From: Liolophura sinensis
Lineage: Eukaryota > Mollusca > Polyplacophora > Chitonida > Chitonidae
Length of the DNA stretch: 64,000 nucleotides
NCBI RefSeq assembly: GCF_032854445.1
Contig: NC_088295.1
Coordinates: 10,839,385-10,903,384 of the forward strand
Reading direction: 5' to 3'
The position numbers and the translations under genes were made by a program. The notes below the pieces were generated by a model, which was not told the origin of the DNA, ran no database searches, and saw only the letters and a program-made list of their open reading frames with translations. Shown here one piece after another: positions 1 to 12,240 of this stretch (positions are counted from its first letter, which is position 1; every line of letters starts with the position of its first letter).

Positions 1-2733
1 GCTGCTGGCTTAGAAAGGTTCATGTTTTGACGGCTCACCTATGTCAAGCTCACCCTGTTTATGGCTGCTTTCTCTCAGACTGGACAAGGTATGCACCACG
101 TTCATTGGTTACGGAATGTTTGAGATTGTGATACATCACTAAACGTTATCATTGTCGCTTGTGGAAAATTAATATTGGTCTGAGGGCATTCACACGGACA
201 CACGCCCACCCTCAACCAAATTTCGGTTAGACAATCTTTCAGTGCATTTGGAGCGAAGCGTGTAGCGTTTCAAACAAGCATTAGTATGAAACGTGTTAGA
301 CCAACTGCGGTGCAACGATGGATGAACGCTCTATATGTTAAAGACAGATGCAGCAATGATTATTTCGCTTACAATGCACTATACAAATTACTTTCACAAA
401 GAAAACTTCAACAATCTTAAACAATGACAGAAGAAGCCTGCTACTTTTAATGCTATCATTGTGACACACTAGTGTATGTCATGTCTTCTACTATAGGTTA
501 GGTCAACATTAGCTTCGAGTAATTACCTTAAACGTTATTTATTTTGGGAACACTTTGGCATTTTTCGGCCTGTTGGTCATTATACCGTGCTTACTGTTAA
601 AAACAAGATCTTCCTAAGAGGTAAGCACAAAACTGGCTCGGGGTGTGCTCGGTGTATAGGCCGTGTCATTAGCGCTAGTCCCTCACAGGCCCGGTATTAA
701 CTAGATTACGTTGTGAGCCACAAGACGGCTCTTTCTCCTGTAACGTTGTTAATGCTCAATGCTTGGACACGAAGAATATATCTAAGCTAAATCTAATAAC
801 AGGCAACAGGAACGAGACGAAGGTTAATTGTATTCATGTAAAGAGGAGCAAACCGCTTCGGGGCCGGGATGAATGAGGAAGGGTTATGACCGCCTCAAGA
901 CTTGCCGTTGAAGATAAGCACGTTTTACTAACTGTTGCCAAACCACACCACGTCCAGCCTACTCATGATATACGCTGACCTATGTACATATTTGACATGA
1001 ATGCGAATTTTGTAGACGTGAGCGTTCGAGCACCAGAGAGTCTCGTTGGAAAGTCCAACTAAAACTGTGTGAAAGCAGGATAAGTTAGGGGTTATGAAAA
1101 CGGGAGGAGGCTGCTTTGGAAAACAAATACCTGACAAACCTTCTATCCGCCTAACTGAAAGGTGGTGGGCTCTAACTCATGATCTATATATGGTCAGTAT
1201 ATCAATGTTCCCAAAACTGTTCTCCACAAATTTCTTAGATTTACCATCATGGACCCATTGATAGGATTGCCGCACAAATAAAGACTGTTTCTAGTAGTCC
1301 GTCGAAACTTATAGGTTGTTAATATGCAATATATTAACGCTACCGCTGAAAGTCTCACAGAGCCTGTTTACACATAACTAATATGTTTGCTTGTCATTTC
1401 TCGCGCTCTCAGATGCCGAAGTGACATGAACTGAGCACGCCCGACATACAGAATATCTATTGTTTTATGAGCCAGTAGATAACAATATCCCTTAAGTGTG
1501 CATCACGCCATCTTAGTTTGGTCATTTATATTTAAGGTCCCAATGTTTGCATAGTCTTGGACCAAGAGAGCACTATTCATGTAGTCAGCAGATTTTAAGA
1601 ACTGCACGAGATATAGTGACAAAAACTTTGTTTGATACAAGTGTCAAAGCAAACAGCTCGGCACGCCAGGGGTAAATACACGCTGTCTGCCGGAGATAAA
1701 CAGCTGGATTCTGTTATAGTATTACATAAAAGAGTATGCGAGGTTTGAACGCTGTGCGTGCTTCACTTATTTAGACAACAAACACCACTTTATAAAACAT
1801 CCAATGTTTGTATTTAGAGACGAAGAAAGTTTCCATGGCAAGTGAGAATGAATCAATATGAAAGCAAAATAAAGTGTATTAATCAAGTCTGTACCTCGAT
1901 CCGTTTTATCTGAAAACTTCTGAAGTTGAATGAAATATCCGAAATTCAATAGCCAATGTAGTCCGAAATTCTCGGGAGACTTTGCCCAAGATTCGACTTT
2001 TTCCATGGCGCCTGTAACATACAAACAGTCTGTGGCTGACAAACCGGGATCTGTTTCACCAGTTCATTCATTAAAGGCTTGTCAAGTTCGTCTGAGCACA
2101 ATCCCAACGGAGAGTTTTAACAATTGCTTTGTTTTTCAGGAATACTGGTAACGTAAACAGAGCAGCAAAGTATTCAGCATGACGGCTTATGTACTTTAAT
2201 GTTCAGCCTCGATTCCCTATAGCAAAGTTTGCACATTCTATCTTTCCAGTCAGCCTTTTATCCAACAGGTCCACTGTGCCCCAGTGACATCGACATGAAC
2301 GCCACTTTGTTTTGGATCAAGCTATCAAATTATATTGATGAATGGCTGGAATATGTTTCTTGCGTACATTCGCTGTTTATTACTTGCTACCACCTGGACA
2401 TGTCGCTGGACATAAAACTCTAGTCAACCTATTTAGCATTTTATTCTCGCCTCGTGGAAATCTTTTTATCACTGATGAGAAAGAAATAGTTTAAAACAAT
2501 GCAGGAAAAATGTTTAATGATTTCTATCTTGAGTTGTGTATCACGTCGCACTGAACATTTATGAACACAAAGTACAGCGGCATAGTCTGTGGACGGAGAA
2601 AACCGGATATAGTCCGGACTTAGCTCAAAAAGTACCACTAAACCTCATCAGGAAGAGTGAATTTGGCAAGAAAAAGTTTTTAAACTTGAAATTGAGAGCA
2701 AGTACATTCAAGACATTGGAATGTTTCACAACA
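1..2733. other. Non-coding stretch, no gene recognised
   Basis: Open frames here are all under about 95 codons and show no domain or motif. I see no repeat family shared with the rest of the window, no tRNA and no clear splice structure. It could be intergenic DNA or part of a long intron of a gene outside the window. Confidence 0.6.
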
Positions 2734-2747
2734 GAAGTGCAAGTGAA

Positions 2748-2834
2748 TTTATTTATTTATTCATTTGAATGGTGTTTTACGCCATAGTCAAGAATATTTC
2801 ACTTATACCACGGTGGCCAGCATTAAGGTGGGAG
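2748..2834 (-). mobile_element. 5'-truncated SINE copy with target duplication
   Basis: Only the 3' end of the window's main SINE family is present. It runs from the TTTATT-rich tail through the TTTTACGCC and AATATTTCACTTATA blocks to GGCCAGCATTA. A perfect 14-base direct repeat flanks it (2734-2747 and 2835-2848). That is what target-primed reverse transcription followed by 5' truncation leaves. The tRNA-like head is missing. Confidence 0.85.
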
Positions 2835-3037
2835 GAAGTGCAAGTGAAAGCTGTAAACACATTACACCTTGGTTTTATTATGTCTTATTATTGCAATGCG
2901 ATATTCAGGTATTTGTGGTAGCTGACATACAAGACATGAATAGCTCAGTTAGATCGAGCTGTGTTGTAAGAGTTATACGTTACATCATTTTGCAGTTAAA
3001 CCTGCATATACCATATGAGTTTTTGTGGCAACATCTC

Positions 3038-3107
3038 CATACGTTTATTTGATATTTTGCACAATCTGCATACGTTTATTTGATATTTTGCACAATCTGC
3101 ATACGTT
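3038..3107. repeat. 31-bp tandem duplication
   Basis: Two exact 31-base units (3038-3068, 3069-3099) are followed by the first bases of a third unit. Confidence 0.9.
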
Positions 3108-3568
3108 TTATAAGTTTTTTTCTCAAGCATGTATTGTATATTCACGGACGTTCAATAACGTATGGTGTGTTAAATCAATAGACAAAAATACATAAATGTG
3201 TTTGGCAACATCGATTGATTCTCCTGATTTACTGCTAGCACTAAGCAATCCACAACGCTTGTGGGGACAGGTGTGCGGTGTTTAAAATATTACAATATGT
3301 TAAAAAGTTGCGCGTGGTTTACCCCACACAACGTTGTCCGGTAAAATGCAGACATGTCTCTGTTGGTTGTGCGGTTCCATATATGTATAGTATCTGAGTT
3401 CTGTATTTAGTAATATATATATATGTAATGAATCAGTTTATATAACAGACAATTTACTGAATGTAAATATTCATATGGATTAGAAATTAGGCTCATATTT
3501 CATTTTAAGAGAGAGGATATCCGTAATCTTCAATTCTCTGTACTGAAAACATAGAATACTGCACACAT

Positions 3569-3760
3569 GGGCCTCTGTGGTTTGCGCAATGATCAGGAAG
3601 CCTCTCACCAATGCGATGGCAGTGAGTTCAAGCCTAACTAACGTCTGTCACCAGCCTTGGAACGATCCTGTTTATTCCAGATTTTGCTCCCACCATAATA
3701 CTAGCCGCCGCCGTTTGACTGAAATATCATCCAGCGTAACCTCGGATCAAACAAATAATC
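3569..3760 (+). mobile_element. Degenerate SINE copy, plus orientation
   Basis: It begins with the family's head end (GGGCCTCTGTGG) and passes through CCTCTCACCAATGCG, a B-box-like GTGAGTTCAAGC and the CTCCCACCATAAT core block. It ends in a corrupted 3' region near GACTGAAATATCATCC. Much of the segment between head and core is diverged, so this is probably an old copy. Confidence 0.75.
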
Positions 3761-3931
3761 AGTCATCCATTGTTGTAAAAATGAAAAATTGATCACGTAC
3801 ATGTTTATGACGGTATAAAAAGTTGTGATATTTACATGCAAGGTATATTTTTATTACATTTACATTAAATTTATTACATTTAAGCAAATAAAGTTTAGAT
3901 TTTCTTCTTGACTTGGCATTTTACAAATCGA

Positions 3932-4206
3932 TTTATTGATTTATTTATTTGATTGGTTTTTTACGACGTACTCAAGAATATTTCACTTATACGACGGCGG
4001 CCAGCATTATGGTGGGTGGAAACCGGGCACAGCCCGGGGAAACCCACGACCATCCGCAGGTTGCTGTCAGACCTTCCCACGTACGGCCGGAGAGGAAGCT
4101 AGCATGAGCTGGACTTGAACTCATAGCGACCGCATTGGTGAGAGCCAATCACGCCTGGGTCATTACGCTGCGCTAGCGCGCTAACCAACTGAGCCACGGA
4201 GGCCCC
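3932..4206 (-). mobile_element. Full-length SINE with tRNA-like head
   Basis: This 275-bp copy reads on the minus strand. It starts at 4206 with GGGGCCTCCGTGGCTCAG (tRNA-like 5' end and A-box region), then a GAGTTCAAGTCC B box, a conserved central domain, and a tail ending in repeated AAATA. An 11-base direct repeat flanks it (3921-3931 and 4207-4217), so insertion was by target-primed reverse transcription. It is one of two nearly complete copies here and serves as the reference for the family. Transcription would be by RNA polymerase III from the internal A and B boxes (established for tRNA-derived SINEs). There is no coding capacity. Confidence 0.9.
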
Positions 4207-5943
4207 TTACAAATCGAAATTTCCCTAGTGAAAAGTATATGTCAAATCCCAGTTTTAAAACTAGATAACGCAACATGAGGTATCAGAGGAAATCACAGTA
4301 CCTGTTCTGAATTGAACTCGATCTTTATACCCTACCCTCCTGACAGTGAGACAGCTATTATTTTTTGCCCGAATTACAACCAGTCTAACCTGTACTATGG
4401 TATCTTTTAATGATGAAATTCTCCTTTATATCAAGTCAGCCAAGAGTTTAATGCTGCAGAGACATGGCTCAATAACAAGCAAGCTTTGTTTATCGGCATA
4501 TACATGTATATTCTTTTGGGCACAAAAGTTCATAACCCCTGACTTTGAACTAAAGAAATAAATATTTAAACTGATTTGTCACTAGGCTAGTAGCTGTTAA
4601 ATAACGGTGAAATTTGTAAAATTAAATCACATCAATAACTTAATAAAGCTAGTTAATAAACGGTTAGTTGTGAAAACGCGTCAAAGAAATTATCTGTGCC
4701 ATATAGTGGGTGGTGAATCATGTAAACTAGGTTCAGCTGTAAACTTACTGCCTGACAAAACATCTACTAGATACACTATCTTGCATTCCTTGTACGGCCG
4801 CACTGTGTTCTAATGTTTGGCATATAGTAACTGGTAACCACAAAAATGCCTCAACCATGTTTAATTTCACTTGAATGCATATGTGCTACTTATAAAAAAA
4901 TCTCTTGATTCATTATTGTGTAGCCAGATTATATTGTCTTCGAATAAGCGTGACAAATTGTCTCACTCTGGAAGGTGTTCTGAAACTGATATTTCTTAAG
5001 ACAATGATAATACTCGTCTAACCCACTTGTTATAACCGGTATCAGCTCGTGATCAACACTATGGTGAGGAAAACAATCGCTTGACTAACGTGCTTAGCAG
5101 TGTTACTGTGAACCTCACAGTAATGAAATAGAATTTGAACGTAAAACTAAAATGTCCTCTTAATTCATTTCAGTCTAAACCTTGGCCAAGGGCCATGATA
5201 TCTAGTTGGAACTAAAAATGAAACCCTGAAATTTGCGCCGACTGTCAGATAGACCGAGACTTGTCACTGGCAGACAGAGCTCTGCTTGCTGTAATGTGAT
5301 TTTGGTGTTTACCATGTTGTGCAGAAATTCTGGGCTCTTGAGCAATGTATAGTCTGTATAAATGATTGATACATAACCTTTGTTCAGTTAGTTGCAGTGC
5401 AGTCTAAAGCAATTTAAAGCCACTAGGAGACACACACAAATGAATAGACATCACATTCTAGAAAAACTAGAGAACAATTATACAGGGAGTATTTAATGCT
5501 ATAGCATAACATAATGTTTTTTTTTTAACTATACTGACAATGGCATTTTCAGTTAGTGCAAAAACAAGCTTTGGGATAACGTTTCGACATTAAGATGTTT
5601 TTTGGAAAGAAATCTTGGCTAATCTGTATTGAATTCAGCATAATACGTCATGAAAACCATGGTCCTCCGCTGATAGATCAAGTGCATGCACTGGGGCTTC
5701 TGGCTTTTACAACAAGCTTCCAAAAAAAGGAAGGAATCATAAACAGCAGGCTCGGCATTATTTATTTAAGACAAAACCTGTACCATTCATTATTGGGACA
5801 TTAAAGTGAACCAAAGGAAATACTAACAGGGCCACGGGGGTAACGCTTAGGGGCGCATTTTGGACGTCTCAAAAAAGTCAACGTTTAAATTGCCGCAAAG
5901 TTTCAGTCACAAACGTGCAGCAATATTTTTAAAATGTTTACAG

Positions 5944-6135
5944 TGTAAGGGTTTCACTATCGGAGAGTAAAGATGAGAAACAATTCTGTTTAACTCTCAG
6001 ATCAGCGATAGGCATCACAAAGGATCAAACAAAGAAACACGAAGACGCTTGAATAAGTTCAATATATATATTTTAACAAAATAGGCAAATACTACAACTG
6101 ACGATAATATACAAACAATACAAATAATTACAAAT

Positions 6136-6203
<68 letters not shown>

Positions 6204-6868
6204 ACAGCGTCCAAATCCGGATGGAATATTGCGGCTTCCAAAGGCGAGTCTGTGTAAATATAAAATCCATGGTTAAGATGAATTCTTCAATATACGGATG
6301 ACAGTGAGATAAGTGGTTTATTCCTCAACTGCCCGTGAACGTGTTAATTCTCAGGGCGTACGGGTTGGGGAGTTGCATCCCTGATGCTGAGCTGTCCATA
6401 TACACCTGTATGTTTCAATCCTCGGAAATAATGAAATGTACGTAATCGCACAAAGAGATAATAAGCGATTACAAATCCAAAATAACGTCTCCAAAACATC
6501 ACAAAGTGCTCTGTACAGAAAATGGAATACAAATGACGAATGTCGAATGGCGTGAAAGCCGATATCTCCAAACCCAGAAAATATCCTTAACAGTGTATGG
6601 CAGTAAATATGACTGCTCTCAAAGGACTTCAGTAAATAAATGCTTTCAAATGAACACCGTCGCTCATATTTATAGACTAATATGTGTACAACACCGATAC
6701 ATATTTTCAGAATGTACACTCTGTTTACAATGACACTAAACACATGAACACCAAAGCCTCCTGAACGCTCGACTGAATCACAGTGCACACTAAAGAGAGA
6801 AAAATGTAGGTCAGATACTGAAAAATAAAAAATATATAATACAATGTTACAAAACGTGGTTCATAACA
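5944..6868 (-). repeat. 3' LTR of the outer element
   Basis: This 925-bp repeat is bounded by TGT and ACA (minus strand: TGTTATGAACC ... CCCTTACA). It aligns over its length with the solo LTR at 24079-25075 and with the partial LTR at 13694-14323. It directly follows a purine-rich tract on the minus strand, as a 3' LTR should. An expanded TA microsatellite lies inside. Confidence 0.85.
6139..6196. repeat. (TA)29 microsatellite inside the LTR
   Basis: There are 29 uninterrupted TA units. The solo LTR lacks this run at the corresponding place, so it expanded after this copy inserted. Confidence 0.95.
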
Positions 6869-6880
6869 CTTCTCTCTCCC
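6869..6880 (-). promoter_or_regulatory. Polypurine tract of the outer element
   Basis: On the minus strand GGGAGAGAGAAG abuts the first base of the LTR (TGTTA). Position and composition fit the plus-strand DNA primer site of LTR retroelements. It lies about 135 bases after the end of the RNase H region. Confidence 0.7.
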
Positions 6881-7016
6881 ACAAAGAAAAGATAACTATA
6901 CAGAAGTATTGTCATCTTACAATTGCTTAATATAACACATTTTTACAATGATGACAAAATGATGTTACAAGGGACATTTGTACATACACAAAGAAATACA
7001 CATACACAAATGTCAG

Positions 7017-7390
7017 TCAATCTCTGAACAACATCTTAGCCGCAATGTTATCCTTACCAACAATGTGTACAATTTCCAGAGCATAAGGCTGTATGGTCAA
7101 ACGACATCGTAATAACCTCTTGTCTCTCGTAATAATTTTTGTTCTGAAACTTCTCTAAGGACATCAAAGTGTTGTGATCAGTATACACAGTGACTTTACC
7201 AGAAAAACTGTTCAAATACACTTCGAAATGCTGTACAACCAGCACTAGGACTTCTTCTCTATGGTGGAATATTTTTTTTATATTTTTATTTAACTCCCTA
7301 CAGAAGTAACTCACAGGCTGTTCTATCTCATCCTCTCCTTTCTGGTGCAAAACAGCTATTACTCAGATGTCACTAGCGCCCACTGCCATC
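7017..7390 (-). pseudogene. Retroelement RNase H region, broken
   Basis: The open frame at 7350-7054 carries hallmarks of the Ty3/gypsy RNase H: EQPVSYFCREL, the HHREEVLVLVVQHFE helix and VYTDHNTL with an acidic active-site residue. Just upstream the first catalytic block ASD is still readable, followed by an in-frame stop (about 7370-7360). A frameshift near 7085 moves the C-terminus into another frame, where LEIVHIVGKDNIAAKM and the terminal stop at 7017-7019 are found. The element ends right after RNase H, with no integrase downstream. That fits an RNase H-last pol order. Confidence 0.8.
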
Positions 7391-7870
7391 TTTAAAAGGC
7401 GGTTAAAATTCAAGTGGAGCTTTCAAAACAGGAGGGTTAGACAGAATGGACGTTAACCTATCAAAAGCTGACTGATAACTATCCGACCATACAAACATGA
7501 CATTCTTTTTAAGCAAACTAAATCAATGGAGCAGCAACATACCTGAAATTGGGTACAAACTTGGATTAAAAACCACACATTCCAAGCACTCCAAGAATGT
7601 CTTTCTTACAAGTAGGCACTGGTAAATCCAGTATGGCTTGGACTTTAGCTGAACGAGATACTACCTATCCACCGCCAACCTTATGACCAAGGTATGTCAC
7701 TTGTCCTTTGGCTAATTTCGTCTTCTTAAGATTAAGCACTAAATCTAATGAAGACAATCTAGAACTGTTTTCCAGATGCTTCAATGGTCCTCCCACCTAT
7801 CACCCACATTAAGAATGTCATCTATGTAGGCTGTACAGCTGGTACATAACTTCCTGAAATAAGCCTGGCA
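7391..7870 (-). pseudogene. Retroelement reverse transcriptase fragment
   Basis: The minus strand shows the catalytic YIDD box at 7828-7817, followed by the downstream gypsy-type connection (about 7800-7600: LKHLENSS, LVLNLKKTKLAKG, VTYLGHKVGG). Reading on requires crossing several stops and frame changes. The N-terminal fingers/palm part (before YIDD) is missing: the sequence passes directly from mid-integrase to the YIDD region. An internal deletion therefore removed the integrase C-terminus and the RT N-terminus. Confidence 0.75.
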
Positions 7871-7889
7871 TATCATTTGACATCTGGTC

Positions 7890-8640
7890 AGAGAAACTGT
7901 AACAGATTATTAACTATCTGAGGTGTAGTTATCTGTTTCAGTGGGTTAGCTTCCGGAAATCTAGCAGCTGTATTCATAATAGTCAAAAGATAATTGTATC
8001 CTGACTAAGTTCTAGGTAACTGACCAAAGCAGTGAACAAGTACCTTACTGAAAGGTTCACCATAACCAGGAATAGGGATTAATAGTGCAGGTCTTTAACT
8101 ATTCTGTGGTTTTCCTACCGGCTGACAGGTGTGACATGTCTTACAGAAATTAACCACATCCTTGTGAATCTTAGGCCAGGAAAAATGGCGAGTGAATTTT
8201 CTTTCTGTCTTTCTAATGCCTAAATGTCCACCTATTGGAATCTCATGGGCCATTCCAAGTACTTCTCGTCTATAACTTGGAGGTAAGACAAATTGATTTA
8301 ACAAAAATTGCCCAGTCATCGTTAGCTGATACATGAGAAGGTCTATACTTTCTCCTCAACAGCCCATCCTCCATGTAATAACCAACAGGCACATCAGCTG
8401 TTTCCTTCATAGATAAAGCAGACTTACTTAATTCCCTTAATTCGGGATCTGACTGTTGCTGTTTAACCACATCAGATCGAGATAACACAGGTCTGTCTAA
8501 CTCCCGACCATCCTCTACATAATCAATATCATGGAAGGAAGTTTGAGCCAAATTAATATTACCCGCTGAATCCCCAATGGTAATAAAAGAATTGTCTCCC
8601 TTCTCCCTGGCTCTTCTCTGTGACCTGGTGTTCCCATACA
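7890..8640 (-). pseudogene. Retroelement linker and integrase N-terminal half
   Basis: In minus-strand order: a linker (8641-8340) with LSRSDVVKQQQSDPEL and YYMEDGLLRRKYRP; an H2C2 zinc-binding integrase module (8334-8095) with AHEIPIGGHLGIRKT and CKTCHTCQ; and the start of the integrase core (about 8090-7890) with GEPFSKVLV and ARFPEANPLKQITTP. A frame change separates linker and zinc module near 8300. At the first DDE position an aspartate is replaced by histidine (VLVHCFG, compared with IDCVG in the sister element at 13289). An in-frame stop follows. It lies upstream of RT, not downstream. Confidence 0.8.
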
Positions 8641-8689
8641 AGAGGGAAATATACCGGAAATTCTTCCTTTAGGTCTTCTTCCAGACGTA

Positions 8690-10150
8690 CAGACAGATGA
8701 GAACACGCCTTACCTTTATCTCCTGATAAGTCATCACCATCAAAAGCGAAATACCTTACATGGACAAAGTATTAACGACCCCTACAGTTACTAAACCGGT
8801 AACCAAATCAGAAGTAAGGCCAACGGCCAGTAATGGAAGAGACATAAATTTTCATTAGGAACCTGGATCAAAATCTGACTGTTGACCTTATCAGAATGCA
8901 CAGGAATCACATCTGTCAACATCAAATTGTGACAAGTGTAAGTGTACGAACAGGGGAAGTAACTCCATTACCAGTAACCACACCATCAAACATGTGTCCC
9001 CTGTATGTCTCTGGAGTCTGCCCTACCTTCTTAACTTTGTGGTTTAACGATAGGTCCAACACTACCTATCTCTACTTGTGGCCTCATTGGTTTACAACTG
9101 CAGTTAATAAAAGCTACTGACTGTCGCTTCTCTTTCCTTTCAGGACTGGGCACGTGGATAATAGGTGTCCTAAACCCTTACCATCACGGCAAGAAGGTGA
9201 ACTTATATCTTGAGGTTTGGACTGGACGGCCTTTCTGTCAGAAGAAAAATTCACATTGGACTTATGCTTTCTCACCGGTGTGCTTATGAAATCTTCTGAA
9301 ATTTAGACTTGAATTTTTGCCCATTAATCTTATGATTTAACTCCTATTCATCAGCCAAACTGGCTGCGGTTTTAACGTCCTTGACCTTTTTTTCAACTTA
9401 TTAAACCTTGTCCTCATTAGGAACACTAGTTTTAAATTCCTCCAAGAGAACGACCTCCTTTAAATTCTCAAAAGAATGATCTAACTTCATTGTCCTGTAC
9501 GAGCTATGAAACAATGTTTCTTTATCCCCTGACAAACTCCACGTAAATTTCACCGGACTGTTTCCTAAACTGTCTGAACGTCTGTCTATAGGCCTCCGGC
9601 ACAATATCTGAAGATTGATCAACCGACAACATTGGCCTCTGCAGCTTTACCTTCAAATATGCTCTACAGTAACATTGTCCAATACCTTTCAGGCTAACAT
9701 CCACTTTTTCACAGTTCAGAAAAAACCTTTCTAAATTCTGATCATTAGATATGGGCTTTCTAATTTAAACCTTTCCATTCCTAAGTCCCAATTGTTTGTT
9801 AATAGCATCCACCATTTCACCTCTTCTAAAACCCTGGCTTAAGTCTAATTCAAATTTGTCAAATATTTTCCTTAAATCTGCTTTTTGTAACTCAGACAGC
9901 TTAATAACTGACAAATCCTCACTAACAAGGAATGAATCTACTGATGACGGCTTTTTCTCTGGTGTGTTACCGGCTTTCTTCCTATCTGTATAATTTCTTA
10001 CATACCTTTGTCTTTGGGAGCTAGTGTTAAACGTTGTTTTGGAAATGGATCTTGCGATTATCGACTTGGAACACCCTTTACGGACTACGAATGGGTATAC
10101 GAATGTCGGACATGACGCTTATATCTAAATTTACATTAAATTCCTCAGCC
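8690..10150 (-). pseudogene. gag-nucleocapsid-protease region of the outer element
   Basis: Minus-strand order: an N-terminal gag segment (about 9950-9770: LSELQKADLRKIF, RRGEMVDAINKQLGLRNG); a capsid-like segment (9704-9401: IVPEAYRQTFRQFRKQ, FENLKEVVLLEEFK); a CCHC knuckle (about 9205-9160) in which the second Cys reads Gly; and protease-like sequence (about 8990-8700: GVTSPVRTL and GDDLSGDKGKACS). The protease active-site DTGA block is degraded near 8930. Each piece has a counterpart, in the same order, in the inner element (10990-12740). Multiple stops and frameshifts occur. The outermost 10080-10150 may be leader sequence. Confidence 0.7.
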
Positions 10151-10235
10151 ATAATGACACAATATAGTGTACAAAGATACTATATAAATAGTTTTACAAG
10201 ATGTGAATCTCTGTTAAATCCAAAACAGTATGTCA

Positions 10236-10900
10236 TGTAACCATACATTGTATGCGGGGTCGTCTCAGTATAGAACATCTTTCAGTTTCGATTGACCGAT
10301 GCTTCTGGAAAATGACCTTGTTCATGTGATTTCTTTGTTCTTTCTCGAAGCTTCGATGAAAATATATAAGGCGGCAGATTTGTAGGCTTAGAGAGAGTCA
10401 GTGTGTAGTTATGAACAGTGTTATTATAGTGATACGCACAATGATATTTGGACAGCTATAAGGTGCTGTTTACGGAATGCTGGTTTATTTGAGTTACCGG
10501 CGATACCTCACAGCTATAGTTAGAAGAAATTGTTAGTACCTTTGGAGTGAAAAAGCCGGTGTAATTTGGATTAGGCGGACATCCTGCTGTTTGTGAACTG
10601 TGATTATCGTGTATAAATATTAACTGCTTGCTGGAGGATTTGTGGTCAGAAGAGTATCAACCTCCCTTCGTAAGACGAGTCGGAAGATTCAACCGTGTTA
10701 AGGTTGAGGAGATGCTTTTTATGCTTCAAAACAATCTGCGCCAGTAAAGAGGAAACGGACGTCCAGAGACAGGATTGGAATATTCCAGGGCCGATTGGAC
10801 AACGACGCAAAGTCAAGTTAAGGACTGTAGCGTAAATCAGGTCTAAAGTACTTGTACATACCAATAAACTGCCGCCATTTATTGTAACGAAGTTGCAACA
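10236..10900 (+). repeat. Candidate 5' LTR of the inner element
   Basis: It starts TGTAACC and ends TTGCAACA, compatible with TG...CA LTR ends. Inside are a TATA box (10363-10369, ATATATAAG context) and AATAAA (10863-10868). gag-like coding begins about 90 bases after the proposed end. No second copy of this LTR exists in the window, so the exact ends and target duplication cannot be checked here. Confidence 0.45.
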
Positions 10901-10989
10901 TTTATAGCACTTTGTAAACTTTCGGTCAAACAGGGTTTCATAGGGAGGTTGTCAGGGTATTGTTACTTTTGTTTAGATTGTAACATTCA

Positions 10990-12240
10990 AACAGTGGTTG
11001 AGGAATTCAATGTTGAGGTATTTTTATATTCTGACATAACTGTAAGTAGACAATCTGCTCTAAAAAAGGCTGAACTAAGACTCATTCCGGAAAAAGAGTA
11101 ATTTAACTTTGCTCAAAGCTTAAAGAAAAGTGAAATGGTGGAGGCAATAGCTAAGAATTTAGGGTTAAGTAGCGATCTACCCCGTGTGACTACGGTGTCA
11201 ACAAGCACAGATATTGAAGTTTTAGAACTGCAACTGGAGATGGAAAAATTGAAGTTAAGGAAAGGGGAGACAGAAAAGGAAAGGGAAAGAGAGGAGAGGG
11301 AAAAGGAAAGGGATAGAGAGGAGAGGGTAAGAAAGGAAAGTGACCAAATCCGGAGACTGGAAGAGACGAAAAAGAAAGGGAGAGAGAATTTGAAATGCGG
11401 AAGATGGAAATGGAACATAACTTACGGATAAAGGAGATAGAAAGTAAAGGGAAAACTAAAGTAGCTACTTATAATACAAACCATGTTCACCACGGATTTG
11501 ATCTAGCCAAAAACATTCATTTAATGCCAAAATTCTCGGAGCCAGATTTAGAGAAGTTTGTTCTTTCTTTTGGATCGCTCACAGCTTGGGATAAAAATTG
11601 CTGGACTCTGCTAGTACAAACTACATTTATCGGCAAAGCACAGGACATGTATTCATCTTTGTCGATTAAGCAGTCATCGGATTATGACACTGTAAAAGCA
11701 GATGTGCTGGCGGCCTATGAATTAATACCGGAGGCGTACAGACAGAAGTTTAGGCAACTGAAGAAACAGACTTGGGAGACATACATTGAGTTTGCCAGGG
11801 TAAAAGAAATATTTTTTGACAACTGGTACCGGGCTGTAAAAGTGGAACATTCCATTTGAAAATCTCAAAGAAGTAATTATCATGGAAGAATTTAAAAACA
11901 GTGTACAGAATGAAATAAAAGTTCACGTGGACTAAGATTAAAGACAATAAATCTGCTGCAAGTATGGCTGACGACTATGAACTTACCCACAAATCAACGG
12001 GTAACCAATTTCCTCCGAAGCGAAGGTTCAACAAGTGGACCAATAACGCTAAGAAGGGGCCCGAGACGGAAGCGCCGACGCCGCAGAAAAATAAAACTGG
12101 ACCACCATTTAAAGGAAGGCCGACTCAAGGAAAGGACATGTACATATCATTTGCTCCGATAAGCCATTACTGTCACAAGAGAGGTCATCTTAGGTCAGAA
12201 TGTTGGCTATTAAAGGAAAACCGAGCCGAGAAAAAGCCAG
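10990..12240 (+). pseudogene. gag and nucleocapsid of the inner element
   Basis: The frame opens near 10993 (VEEFNVEVFLYSDITV, LKKAELRLIPEKE) but has a TAA at 11099-11101. It is open again from 11135 with LKKSEMVEAIAKNLGLSS-type sequence around the restart. About 11250-11400 is a highly charged Glu/Lys/Arg repeat, a likely coiled coil. A capsid-like part at 11395-11859 contains MPKFSEPDLEKFV and LIPEAYRQKFRQLKKQ. A frameshift near 11855 and a stop near 11936 follow, then MADDYELTHK from 11964 and a nucleocapsid knuckle at 12162-12205. There the first Cys of C-x2-C-x4-H-x4-C is Ser (SHYCHKRGHLRSEC). Gag forms the retroelement particle; this one is not functional. Confidence 0.75.
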
